From the NCBI RefSeq assembly GCF_014649655.1, contig NZ_BMTL01000003.1, positions 186,001 to 250,000 on the forward strand: a DNA stretch of 64,000 nt, read 5' to 3'. Position numbers and translations under genes: made by a program. Below are positions 44,465-53,861 of this stretch, piece by piece. The stretch comes from Streptomyces humidus. Lineage in GTDB: Bacteria > Actinomycetota > Actinomycetes > Streptomycetales > Streptomycetaceae. Every line of letters starts with the position of its first letter. The first letter of the stretch is position 1. The notes beneath the pieces were generated by a model that worked only from the letters and a program-made list of their open reading frames with translations, was not told the origin of the DNA and made no database searches.

Positions 44465-45010
44465 ATGACGACTTCCGCATCCGTACCCGTCGAATCCGAA
44501 GGCGCCATACACGGTGGCGCTGTGACCGACCGCCTGGTGGAGGCGAACGAGCGGTACGCCGCGGCGTTCGCCGACCCCGGCATGGACGCCCGCCCGGTTC
44601 TGGAGGTCGCTGTCGTGGCCTGCATGGACGCCCGTCTCGACCTGCACGCGGCGCTCGGCCTGAAACTCGGCGACTGTCACACGATCCGCAACGCGGGCGG
44701 TGTGGTCACCGACGACGTGATCCGCTCGCTCACCATCAGCCAGCGGAAGCTGGGGACGCGCAGCATCGTCCTGATCCATCACACGGGCTGCGGTCTGGAG
44801 GCGATCACCGAGGACTTCCGCACCGAGCTGGAGATGGAGGTCGGCCAGCGCCCGGCCTGGGCGGTGGAGGCCTTCCGCGACGTCGACCAGGACGTCCGCC
44901 AGTCGATGCAGCGGGTGCGCACCTCGCCGTTCCTGCTGCACACCGACGACGTGCGCGGGTTCGTGTTCGACGTGCGGACGGGTTCGCTGCGCGAGATCGC
45001 CCCCGCGTGA
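44465..45010 (+). CDS. beta-class carbonic anhydrase
   Basis: A 181-residue zinc enzyme that interconverts CO2 and bicarbonate in the cytoplasm. The zinc ligands are C53 in VACMDARLD, H106 and C109 in HHTGCG, with the Asp-Arg dyad of beta-CAs (CMDAR). The HTIRNAGGVVTDDVIRSL block is typical. ATG 44465 (MTTSASVP) is preferred; ATG 44459 is two codons upstream. There is no Shine-Dalgarno, but TACCGT ends 7 nt before, so the mRNA may be leaderless. It is divergent from rsmH. Confidence 0.92.
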   Translation: MTTSASVPVESEGAIHGGAVTDRLVEANERYAAAFADPGMDARPVLEVAVVACMDARLDLHAALGLKLGDCHTIRNAGGVVTDDVIRSLTISQRKLGTRSIVLIHHTGCGLEAITEDFRTELEMEVGQRPAWAVEAFRDVDQDVRQSMQRVRTSPFLLHTDDVRGFVFDVRTGSLREIAPA

Positions 45011-45326
45011 CCGCTTCCGGCCCCGCGTGACCTCCCCGGGGCCCGCCCAGTCCGCTGTCGCCGCCGCTGCCCGTACGACCGTTCACGGGGGCGGTCGCCG
45101 CCTGTCGTTCCGCTGTTGATTCGGGCCCCTCGGGAACCCGAATCCCCATAACACCGGCATATCGCGGACGGTTGTCCACGGGCGAGTGACACGAATCGGT
45201 AACGGCAGCAAGAATGCGAAGGTGACGCCACGCTGAGCAGTTCGGGAGCGGCGTCCGTGATTCGGGGTGGGCCGGTTTGCCGCACAGAGCGTCGGCCCGG
45301 AGAAAGTTTGGGCCGAGGAGGGCCGG
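45011..45326. other. non-coding gap before the MoxR operon
   Basis: A 316-base gap with no credible open frame. The section near 45150-45225 is AT-richer and includes CATAAC and AATCGGTAAC stretches, so the MoxR operon promoter probably lies here, but I cannot assign a -35/-10 pair. Confidence 0.4.
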
Positions 45327-46357
<1,031 letters not shown>

Positions 46358-46358
<1 letters not shown>

Positions 46359-47740
46359 TGTCAGCCGGGGGATCCGATCAGCCGCCGACCGGCCAGGGGA
46401 GGAAGGGCGACAAGGGCAGCGTGCGCACGGCGCTGGCCGGTCTGACCACCCGGGGCCGCTCCTTCCTGGCCGCCGGCGTCGCGGCCGCCGTGTGCGCCTA
46501 CGTGCTCGGACAGCCCGACCTGCTCCGGGTCGGGCTGCTGCTGGCCGCACTGCCGCTGATCTGCGCGGCCGTCGTCTACCGGACCCGCTACCGGGTCGCC
46601 GGCAGCCGCAGGCTCTCCCCCGCGCGCGTGCCCGCCGGCAGCGAGGCCCGCGTCCATCTGCGGATGGACAACGTCTCGCGGCTGCCCACCGGTCTGCTGA
46701 TGCTCCAGGACCGGGTGCCCTACGTGCTCGGACCGCGCCCCCGCTTCGTCCTGGACCGGGTCGAGGCGGGCGGCCGCCGCGAGGTGTCCTACCGGGTCCG
46801 CTCCGACCTGCGCGGCCGCTACCCGCTGGGCCCGCTCCAGCTGCGGCTGAACGACCCGTTCGGGATGTGCGAACTCACCCGGTCCTTCTCCACTCACGAC
46901 ACGCTGACGGTCGTACCGCGCGTGGAGCCGCTGCCCGCGGTCCGCCTGAGCGGCGAGGCCAAGGGGTACGGCGAGGGCCGGCAGCGCTCGCTGGCGCTGG
47001 CAGGCGAGGACGACGTGATCCCGCGCGGCTACCGCTACGGCGACGACCTGCGCCGCGTGCACTGGCGCCTGACCGCCCGCTACGGCGAGCTGATGGTGCG
47101 CCGCGAGGAGCAGCCACAGCGCTCGCGCTGCACGGTGCTGCTCGACACCCGGGGCCTCGCCTACCAGGGCGCGGGCCCGGACTCTGCCTTCGAGTGGGCG
47201 GTCTCCGGCGCCGCCTCCGTGCTGGTGCACATGCTGGAGCGGGGCTTCTCCGTGCGGCTGCTGACCGACACCGGGAACTCGGTGCCCGGCGAGGGCGCCG
47301 ACGGGTTCGCCGGAGCGAACCAGGAGTCGGCCGACGCGGCCGGACTGATGATGGACACCCTCGCCGTGGTGGACCACTCCGACGGCACGAGCCTGTCCCG
47401 GGCGTACGACGTGCTGCGCGGCGGCAACGAGGGCCTGCTGGTGGCGTTCCTCGGCGATCTCGACGAGGAAGAGGCGGCGGTGGCCGCGAAGATGCGCCAG
47501 CGCAGCGGGGGCGCGGTCGCCTTCCTGCTGGACGGCGACCGGTGGGTGCGTGAACCGAACGGCGCCCCCGGTCCGATGAACGGGCAGGAGGAGCGGCTGC
47601 GGATGCTGCGCGAGGCGGGCTGGACGGCCGTGAGCGTGCCGCGGGGCGCTTCGCTGAACGAGCTGTGGCGCCAGGCGGACCGCGACCGGGCGGGCGTGAT
47701 GACGGCGAGCGCGGCAAGCTACGGGGAGGGGCGTTCATGA
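46358..47740 (+). CDS. DUF58 domain protein
   Basis: A 460-residue protein. Two N-terminal hydrophobic segments (RSFLAAGVAAAVCAYVLG and RVGLLLAALPLICAAVVY) are followed by a beta-rich domain and then DUF58, whose signature is PRGYRYGDDLRRVHWRLTARYG. A von Willebrand A-like metal site (DTRGLAY) follows. It is the classic partner of MoxR and transglutaminase-like proteins. ATG 46358 overlaps the MoxR stop (TGATG); GTG 46355 is a 1-codon longer alternative. Function unknown. Confidence 0.9.
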
Positions 47741-50232
47741 GCGGGCGTGCTCGGCTGACGCTGTGCGCGGCGGCGGCCACCCTGATGGCGTCGTGCGCCC
47801 TGCTGCCCCTGGTGGAGCCGGCGACCTGGCTGGTGCAGGCGGCGTTCATGCTGGCGGTCCAGTCGGGCGCGGGCGCCGCGGCCCGCCGGGTCCCGCTGGC
47901 CCGGCCGCTGACCGTGGCGGTGCAGGCGCTGGTCACGCTGGTGATGCTGACCCTGGTCTTCGCCCGCGAGCACGCGTTCGTCGGCGTGATCCCCGGCCCC
48001 GAGGCCGTCCGCCACTTCGGCGACCTGCTGCAGGCGGGCGCCGACGACGTGGGCCGGTACGCGATCCCGGCCCCGCTGTCCGACGGCATCCGGCTGATGG
48101 TGATCGGCGCGGTGCTGCTGATCGGCCTGGCGGTGGACACCCTCGCGGTGACGTTCCGCAACGCCGCTCCGGCCGGTCTGCCGCTGCTGGCGCTGTACTC
48201 GGTCGCCGCGGGCCTGTCCGACGGGGCGGCCGACTGGCTCTGGTTCCTGGTCGCCGCCGCCGGTTATCTGGTGCTGCTGCTCGCCGAGGGCCGGGAGCGG
48301 CTCTCGCAGTGGGGCCGCGTCTTCGGCGGATCCGGTCGCGGCCCGGGCGGGCAGCCCGGTCCGGTCGCCCCCGTGCGCACCGGCCGGCGCATCGGGATGG
48401 CCGCGCTGGGCGTCGCCCTGGTGGTGCCGCTGCTGCCGCTGCCGGCGATACAGGGCGGCCTGCTCGGCGCGACGGGCGCCGGCGTGGGCGTGGGCAACGG
48501 CGGCGGGGGCACGATCTCCGCGGTGAACCCGCTGGTGTCGCTGCGTGACAGCCTGAACGTGGACGAGGACCAGACGGTCCTGACGTTGCGCACCAACGCC
48601 GGCGACATCTCCGACATGTACCTGCGGATCGTGTCGCTGGACGACTTCGACGGCACGACATGGAGGCCGGCCAAGCGCCATATCGTCGCTGTGCCCGACG
48701 ACTTCCCCGCGCCCACGGGGCTGGCCCCCGACGTCAAGCGCACGGAGATCACCACCCGGATCGCGGCCGCCGACGGTTACGCCCAGGACTGGCTGCCGAT
48801 GCCCTACCCGCCCAGCGGGGTGCAGATCAAGGGCAACTGGCGGTACGAGCCGGTCGGCATGACCCTCGTCGGCGACCACGGCCAGAACACCAGCGGCAAG
48901 ACGTACCAGGTGACGAGCCTGGAGGTGCGGCCGACGGCGGAGCAGCTGGCGGCGGCGCCGGACGCCCCCGACTCGGTCCGCCGCGACTACACCAGGGTGC
49001 CGGACTCCCTGCCTTCGGTGGTGGCCCAGCAGGCCCGGCAGATCACCAAGGGCGCCGCGAACGGCTACGAGAAGGCGGTCAAGCTCCAGGACTACTTCGC
49101 GGTGACGGGCGGCTTCGAGTACGACACCCAGGTCGAGGTCGGCAGCGGCCCGAACGCGATCGCCCGCTTCCTGCAGGACAAGCAGGGCTTCTGCGTGCAC
49201 TTCTCGTTCGCGATGGCGGCGATGGCCCGCACCCTGGGCATACCGGCGCGGGTGGCAGTGGGCTTCGCGCCGGGCTCCCGGCAGGCGGACGGTTCGGTGG
49301 CGGTGGGCCTGAAGGACGCGCACGCCTGGCCGGAGCTGTACTTCGAGGGCGTGGGCTGGACCCGCTTCGAGCCGACCCCGACGCGCGGCACCACGCCCAC
49401 GTACACCGTCCCGGAGTCCCCGGGCGCGGCGCTCCCCGAGCTGCCGCAGGCCTCGCGCTCGGCGGACGCCGCGCCGTCGGACGCGCCCTCGGCGAGCTCC
49501 GGCTGCTCGGCCCGGGAGAAGAAGCTCGACAACTGCGCGAGCGCGCTGCCGGTGGGCCGGTCGGGACAGGGCGGCGGCGGTGTCCCCTGGTACAAGATCG
49601 CCTCCTGGACGCTGCTGGGAGGCGCGGCACTCGCCCTGCCGATGCTGCCGATGCTGTGGCGGCTGAGACGGCGTTCGGCGCGGCTGGCGTCCGCCCAGCA
49701 CTCCGCGGCCGCCGGGGCTCTCCCGGGCAGGCGCGGCAAGGCGGGCGCGGGCGACGGGGCGGCGGACGAGGCCGCGACCGCGGTGCTGCTGGACGAGCCC
49801 GAGGAGGGGGCCGGAGCCGCCGCCGGGCATGTCCTGGCGGTGTGGCGCGAGCTCACCGACACGGCCTGGGACTTCGGCATCGAGCCGGACGAGGCGCTGA
49901 CCCCGCGGCGGGCGGCGGCGCGGATCGTGCGGACCGGAGGGCTGGACGAGGCGGCGGGCCGTTCGGTGCACCGGGTCGCGGGCGCGGTGGAGCAGGTGCT
50001 GTACGCCCCGGAGCCGAGGGCGGACGCGGGCCTGGCCGACGAGGTCCGCACGGTGCGGGCGGCACTGCAGGAGAAGGCCGACTGGACCGCGCGGGTGCGG
50101 GCCGTCGTGGCGCCGCGCTCGGCCGTCCGCGCGCTCTGGGACCTCGCGGACCGCTGGACGGCCCTGAAAACGTCCTGGACGTCCCGGCTGACGGCGCTGG
50201 CGCGCCGGCCGTCCGGCCAGCAGGGCGGCTGA
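47737..50232 (+). CDS. transglutaminase-like membrane protein (DUF3488/TgpA)
   Basis: An 831-residue protein. Roughly seven hydrophobic helices in the first 230 residues form a DUF3488 membrane domain. A long extracellular part contains a transglutaminase-like core: the Cys in GFCVHFSFAMAAMARTLGIP, the His/Asp in LKDAHAWPELYF, and GWTRFEPTPT. A further membrane helix (WTLLGGAALALPMLPMLW) and a DUF4129-like C-terminus end the protein. It may cleave or cross-link cell-surface peptides. ATG 47737 overlaps the DUF58 stop (ATGA). Confidence 0.9.
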   Translation: MSGRARLTLCAAAATLMASCALLPLVEPATWLVQAAFMLAVQSGAGAAARRVPLARPLTVAVQALVTLVMLTLVFAREHAFVGVIPGPEAVRHFGDLLQAGADDVGRYAIPAPLSDGIRLMVIGAVLLIGLAVDTLAVTFRNAAPAGLPLLALYSVAAGLSDGAADWLWFLVAAAGYLVLLLAEGRERLSQWGRVFGGSGRGPGGQPGPVAPVRTGRRIGMAALGVALVVPLLPLPAIQGGLLGATGAGVGVGNGGGGTISAVNPLVSLRDSLNVDEDQTVLTLRTNAGDISDMYLRIVSLDDFDGTTWRPAKRHIVAVPDDFPAPTGLAPDVKRTEITTRIAAADGYAQDWLPMPYPPSGVQIKGNWRYEPVGMTLVGDHGQNTSGKTYQVTSLEVRPTAEQLAAAPDAPDSVRRDYTRVPDSLPSVVAQQARQITKGAANGYEKAVKLQDYFAVTGGFEYDTQVEVGSGPNAIARFLQDKQGFCVHFSFAMAAMARTLGIPARVAVGFAPGSRQADGSVAVGLKDAHAWPELYFEGVGWTRFEPTPTRGTTPTYTVPESPGAALPELPQASRSADAAPSDAPSASSGCSAREKKLDNCASALPVGRSGQGGGGVPWYKIASWTLLGGAALALPMLPMLWRLRRRSARLASAQHSAAAGALPGRRGKAGAGDGAADEAATAVLLDEPEEGAGAAAGHVLAVWRELTDTAWDFGIEPDEALTPRRAAARIVRTGGLDEAAGRSVHRVAGAVEQVLYAPEPRADAGLADEVRTVRAALQEKADWTARVRAVVAPRSAVRALWDLADRWTALKTSWTSRLTALARRPSGQQGG

Positions 50233-50257
50233 GCCACGGGCTGCCCTTGCTGGTCAA

Positions 50258-50309
50258 GGGCAGCCCCTGCTCATCAGCTGCTGGCCACGGGCAGCCCTTG
50301 CTCATCAGC
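50258..50309. repeat. two 21-bp direct repeats, period 31 bp
   Basis: Copies at 50258-50278 and 50289-50309 differ at one position. A third partial copy begins at 50238. They lie after the transglutaminase stop. Confidence 0.7.
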
Positions 50310-50358
50310 GGGGCAGCCCGTGGTACGAGAACGCCGGACACGGTTGGCTGCGGTTGGC

Positions 50359-50416
50359 CGGACATGGTTGAGGGGGTGACCACCCGACTAGGTGGTCACC
50401 CCCTCAACCATGTCCG
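50359..50416. terminator. 26-bp perfect hairpin between convergent genes
   Basis: Arms 50359-50384 and 50391-50416 are perfectly complementary over 26 bp with a 6-nt loop. The hairpin separates the transglutaminase gene (plus, stop 50232) from the DUF3040 gene (minus, stop 50429). There is no U-tract. It is unusually long and perfect for a terminator. Confidence 0.8.
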
Positions 50417-50428
50417 TGTAAGGCGGTG

Positions 50429-50833
50429 TCAGTGGCCGCCCTGCTCATCGCGGCGGCGCTGCCAGCGCTGCTCGATCCGGTCCATCATCGAGCGCTTCTG
50501 CCTGACCTGACCGCGTGCGGGCCTGGCGCCCGCGACTCCCGCAGCGGGCTGCTCACCCGGTTTGGGGGCCTTGCGCCAGCCGGTGACGGCGAGCACTGCG
50601 CAGCCCAGCATCACGAGGAAGCCGACCACGCTCAGCCACACCTGCTTGGCGACCATACCGGCCATGAGGAGCGCGATTCCCACGAGGAAGCCAGCGACCG
50701 CCTGGTAGACCCGCCGCCGGGTGTACGTACGCAGCCCGCTTCCCTCGAGCGCTGACGCGAACTTGGGATCTTCGGCGTACAGCGCTCGCTCCATCTGCTC
50801 GAGCATGCGCTGCTCGTGCTCCGAGAGCGGCAC
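50429..50833 (-). CDS. DUF3040 domain membrane protein
   Basis: A 134-residue protein with the DUF3040 N-terminal signature PLSEHEQRMLEQMERALYAEDPKFAS, two central helices (AVAGFLVGIALLMAGMVAK and LSVVGFLVMLGCAVLAVTGW) and a basic tail. DUF3040 proteins are actinobacterial, often near the dcw region, and of unknown function. GTG 50833 begins the conserved N-terminus, with GGAGGAC upstream in the transcript. Confidence 0.9.
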   Translation of the reverse strand: MPLSEHEQRMLEQMERALYAEDPKFASALEGSGLRTYTRRRVYQAVAGFLVGIALLMAGMVAKQVWLSVVGFLVMLGCAVLAVTGWRKAPKPGEQPAAGVAGARPARGQVRQKRSMMDRIEQRWQRRRDEQGGH

Positions 50834-51109
50834 GGAGTCCTCCTCATCGTGCAGTCGCCGGGGCGACCCGGGGGGTCCCTTCAGGATAGGCGGGGAATCG
50901 CCCCCGTGAAACCCGCCCCTCTACGCCAATTGGCCAACCGAAGCCCGTCATGGACGTCCCGGCTCGCTGAGGTTTCCATTCCCCGGCGGCCGACCCGTCA
51001 TGCCGGGCGGTCTCCCTCGATCATACGGCGCACAGCGGCCGAACGGGGGGCCTGTGGCGTACTGCATGCGCAGCCGAGCCCCTGATCAGCGGTGCGTCCC
51101 GGGAGGCGC

Positions 51110-51937
51110 TCAGCTCCCTTCGGTCCCCCGTGCCTCACCCAGCACATGCAGCTGGGTGGCGACGGAGTGGAAGGCGGGGAGTTCGGCGGCCGCCTCCTCC
51201 AGCTTCAGCAGCGCTTCCAGCGCTCCGGGCTCGGTGTCCACGAGCACGCCGGGCACGAGATCGGCGAAGACCCGCACCCCGTGCACGGCCCCCACGGTGA
51301 GGCCCGCGCCTTCGACGAGTTGGGTGAGCTGCTCGGCGGTGAAGCGGCGCGGGACGGGGTCGCCCTCGCCCCAGCGGCCGTCCGGCGAGGTGAGCGCCTG
51401 CCGGGCCTCCTTGAAGTGGCCCGCCAGGGCGCGCGCGAGCACGGCGCCGCCGAGGCCGGCGGCGAGAAGGCTGAGGACGCCCTCGGCCCGCAGCGCGGCC
51501 ACCGCGTTACGGACGCCTTCGGCCGGATCGTCGACGTACTCCAGGACGCCGTGGCACAGGACGGCGTCGTAGCCTCCGCGCTCGACCACGTCGAACAGCC
51601 CGTGGACATCGCCCTGGACGCCCCGCACCCGGTCGGCCACGCCGGCCTCGGCGGTGCGTCGCTCCAGGGCGAACAGCGCGTTGGGGCTGGGGTCGACGAC
51701 CGTGACCCGGTGCCCGAGGAGAGCCACGGGCACCGCGAAGTTGCCGCTGCCGCCTCCGGTGTCGAGGACGTCCAGCGACTCGCGGCCGGTCGCCTTGACC
51801 CGGTCTTCGAGGACGTCGCGCAGGACCTCCCAGACCACGGCGGTGCGGAGCGAGGCACGGGACCGGGACGGGCCGGAGCGTGACGGCGCCGGCTGGGGGC
51901 CGGGGTGGGAGACGGGCGGGCGCATCGGGTCCGACAC
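51110..51937 (-). CDS. class I SAM-dependent methyltransferase
   Basis: A 275-residue methyltransferase. Motif I is DVLDTGGGSGNFAVPVALLG, motif post-I VTVVDPSPNALFAL, and the motif IV-like segment is YDAVLCHGVLEYVDDP. The N-terminal 30 residues are Pro/Ser/Arg-rich. The fold is clear, but the substrate (small molecule or quinone-type) is not. GTG 51937 has GAGGAG 9 nt upstream; ATG 51925 is an in-frame alternative. It is preceded by a repeat-rich non-coding region. Confidence 0.85.
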   Translation of the reverse strand: MSDPMRPPVSHPGPQPAPSRSGPSRSRASLRTAVVWEVLRDVLEDRVKATGRESLDVLDTGGGSGNFAVPVALLGHRVTVVDPSPNALFALERRTAEAGVADRVRGVQGDVHGLFDVVERGGYDAVLCHGVLEYVDDPAEGVRNAVAALRAEGVLSLLAAGLGGAVLARALAGHFKEARQALTSPDGRWGEGDPVPRRFTAEQLTQLVEGAGLTVGAVHGVRVFADLVPGVLVDTEPGALEALLKLEEAAAELPAFHSVATQLHVLGEARGTEGS

Positions 51938-52062
51938 GGCAGTTGACTCCTCGGCGCGGCACCGCCTCTTGCGCGGCGGAGCGAACGGGCTGCCTTCCCG
52001 AGCTGGTCCGGGCCGGCACGCGGGCGGACGGAGGGAAGGCTTCAGGCGTCTTCCACCCTATT

Positions 52063-52173
52063 GCCTCCGGCTTCCCGCCCGGTCACCCGACCGGCCTGCG
52101 GCTTCCTGCCCGATCACCCGACCGGCCTGCCCTCTTGCCTCCGGCTCCCGTCCGGTCATCCCACCGGCCTGCG
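52063..52173. repeat. three diverged repeats with internal GGTC/GACC hairpins
   Basis: Copies at 52063-52100, 52101-52131 and 52137-52173 share a core of CTTCC(C/T)GCCCGGTCACCC then GACCGGCCTGC. Each carries a short palindrome (CCGGTC/GACCGG or a decayed form). The rest of 51938-52301 is GC-rich and codes for nothing I can recognise. Confidence 0.7.
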
Positions 52174-52301
52174 CTCCCCCGGCCGGTCAGACACGCGTAC
52201 GCCGGCGGCAGACCGCGTCGGCGCGCCGCACCGGCGGACCGCGTCGCCAGGCCGCGTCGACGGGCCGGGCCGACGGACGCGAGCAGGGCCGCGGGGCCAC
52301 G

Positions 52302-52865
52302 TCAACCCGCGTCCGGGAGGTCGCGGCCCGCTCCCGGGCCGCCCGGATCGCCCTCCTCCTGGCGCGGCTGCGGCAGAACCGGCTGGAGCACCAGCATCCG
52401 CTCGACGAGACGAAGGAACATCGCGACGTCGCGTATCAGATCGTCGGCGTCCCGCCGGTTGGCCGCGCCCTGGATGCCTGCCTCGGCCCGGGCGCGGCGC
52501 CGGGCCCCGGAGGCGAAGAGCGCGCTCCACTCGGTCAGTTCGGGCGCTATCTCGGGGAGCACTTCCCAGGCGCTGCGGATGGGGGCCCGGCGGCGGGTCG
52601 AGGGTTCCGGGCGGGCACGGGCGGCGAGCACGGCCGCCGCGGTGCGCAGAGCCGCCAGATGGGCTGTGGCGTAGCGCTCGTTGGGGGTTTCGAGGACGGC
52701 CGCCTCGTCCAGCCCGGCACGGGCCTGGGCGAGCAGGTCGAGAGCGGCGGGCGGGGCCGTGGTGCGGCGCAGCACGGGGTGCACGTCGCTCGCGGGGCCG
52801 TTCAGTGAGGGGGCAGGGCCGGTGGCGCGGCGCCGGCGTGCGGCGGCTGCGTGGTAGGCGGCCAT
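52302..52865 (-). CDS. SAV_6107-family HEPN domain protein
   Basis: A 187-residue, helical, soluble protein. An Arg-rich N-terminus of about 35 residues precedes the HEPN core, with the RNase-type motif R64-YATA-H69 in NERYATAHLAALR (the Rx4-6H pattern). Other family helices are SAWEVLPEIAPELTEWSALF and DADDLIRDVAMFLRLVERML. HEPN proteins of this type often act in conflict systems, but here no MNT nucleotidyltransferase antitoxin is adjacent. ATG 52865 has a perfect AGGAGG 6-7 nt upstream. RNase activity is inferred, not shown. Confidence 0.85.
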   Translation of the reverse strand: MAAYHAAAARRRRATGPAPSLNGPASDVHPVLRRTTAPPAALDLLAQARAGLDEAAVLETPNERYATAHLAALRTAAAVLAARARPEPSTRRRAPIRSAWEVLPEIAPELTEWSALFASGARRRARAEAGIQGAANRRDADDLIRDVAMFLRLVERMLVLQPVLPQPRQEEGDPGGPGAGRDLPDAG

Positions 52866-53109
52866 GACGAACCTCCTGTCGTCTGTGTGACGGCTCGTCC
52901 GATACGGGCTGCCGTATGTCCCCATCGTGCGGTATGCCACTGACAATCCGTGCCGACCTGCTGTTCTTCTCAGCGAGGGTGACGAGAGGGGCTTCGCCCG
53001 AGCTGCCCTTCACCATGATCGATGAGCGGTTCGCGGTGTCGCTGTCCCGGTGATCGGGGCCAGGTGTCCCGGGATCGTCTGCCGTGACGCGTTGCCGGGC
53101 TCGCGAGAT
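52866..53109. other. non-coding gap before the HEPN gene
   Basis: Contains the HEPN gene upstream region with AT-richer bases near 52900-52945, where its promoter should lie. No gene seen. Confidence 0.4.
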
Positions 53110-53138
53110 GGCCTGTCCACCGGGACGACGGACAGGCC
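53110..53138. terminator. 9-bp hairpin at the pseudogene end
   Basis: GGCCTGTCC (53110-53118) pairs perfectly with GGACAGGCC (53130-53138). It lies directly after the truncated end of the DHFR-family pseudogene and may be a terminator or a scar of the deletion. Confidence 0.45.
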
Positions 53139-53150
53139 ACGTCGGCGTCG

Positions 53151-53523
53151 TGAACTGCCGGATCGTGATGACGCCTCCGCCGAGCCGGCCGTCCTTGCCC
53201 TGCACCCCCTCCCGTGCCTGCTCGAGGATCGCGGCGGGGTCGCCCTCGACGAAGTGGAAGGTGGTGTCGGAGAGGGTGAACGAAGGACGTCCGTGGCGGG
53301 TCATGACGAACACCGAGGTGCGGAACGGGGGCTCGTCACCCCACCAGCCGCGCCACTCATGGTCGTTCCAGGGCCCGCGCTGGGGCCCGAACTTGTTGCG
53401 GCCTGTGATCTCGGCGCCGATGTCGCGTGCGTAGTCGCGCGTGACGTGGTCGTCGAGGCCCCGGCTCCCGCCAGGGTCGGTGCGCATGGGCCGGCTCGCC
53501 GTGGCGCCTGCCCAGGAGAACAG
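53151..53523 (-). pseudogene. decayed dihydrofolate reductase family (RibD-C) pseudogene
   Basis: About 124 codons of a DHFR-superfamily oxidoreductase survive: YARDIGAEITGRNKFGPQRGPWND, HEWRGWWGDEPPFRTSVFV, RPSFTLSDTTFHFVEGD and GKDGRLGGGVITIRQF. The usual first 50 or so residues (through the SLDGF motif) and the last 60 or so (LVDELHVAVVPVLLG) are missing: homology stops sharply at 53151 and near 53523, with no start codon at the proper place. An open frame continues on both sides by chance. This is a gene remnant, probably deleted at both ends. Confidence 0.75.
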
Positions 53524-53714
53524 CCTGGCGGACGCCCCTTCCACGACGGGACCGACCTCACGGGAGGCCGGTCCTCGAACCGCACGAGTGGCGCGTCACG
53601 CAGCGCTGTGCGGCGCCCGCCGCCTTCCCCGTCCACAAGTCCATATACGCGACCTCACAGCCGGCACTCGCTCTACTCGCCGTCGGCCAGGACGAGGGCA
53701 CGACCTGCGCGACT
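53524..53714. other. non-coding stretch upstream of the ABC/YhgE operon
   Basis: The start of a 338-base gap ahead of the ABC gene. No coding homology. It may include scars of the DHFR-family deletion. Confidence 0.35.
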
Positions 53715-53770
53715 CGCCAGGTTCAGTGCGCATTCGCCAGGTTCAGCGCACATCCGCCGGGTTCATACGG
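53715..53770. repeat. 20-bp tandem repeat, 2.8 copies
   Basis: Units CGCCAGGTTCAGTGCGCATT (53715-53734) and CGCCAGGTTCAGCGCACATC (53735-53754) plus a partial third (53755-53770) lie about 45 bases upstream of the TetR-type palindrome. Confidence 0.75.
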
Positions 53771-53813
53771 GCCGGACACCTGCGCTTTTGCTTCGAGCGG
53801 AGGTTCGGGCTAT

Positions 53814-53841
53814 TTTTTGCACTGACCAGTCAGTTCAAAAA
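53814..53841. promoter_or_regulatory. TetR-type operator upstream of the ABC/YhgE operon
   Basis: A 28-bp imperfect palindrome, 12 of 13 arm positions matching: TTTTTGCACTGAC (53814-53826), CA, GTCAGTTCAAAAA (53829-53841). Its core ACTGACCAGTCAGT resembles operators of many TetR repressors. It ends 20 bases before ATG 53862 in an AT-rich segment, where the promoter should be. The TetR gene at 56892 is the last gene of the same operon, so autoregulation is likely. Confidence 0.7.
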
Positions 53842-53861
53842 TTGCTCCCAGGGGGGAACGA

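Noticed and set aside
53110..53138. Insertion-sequence terminal repeat beside the DHFR remnant
   Set aside because: Only one short hairpin is present, with no transposase fragment and no paired end or target duplication.
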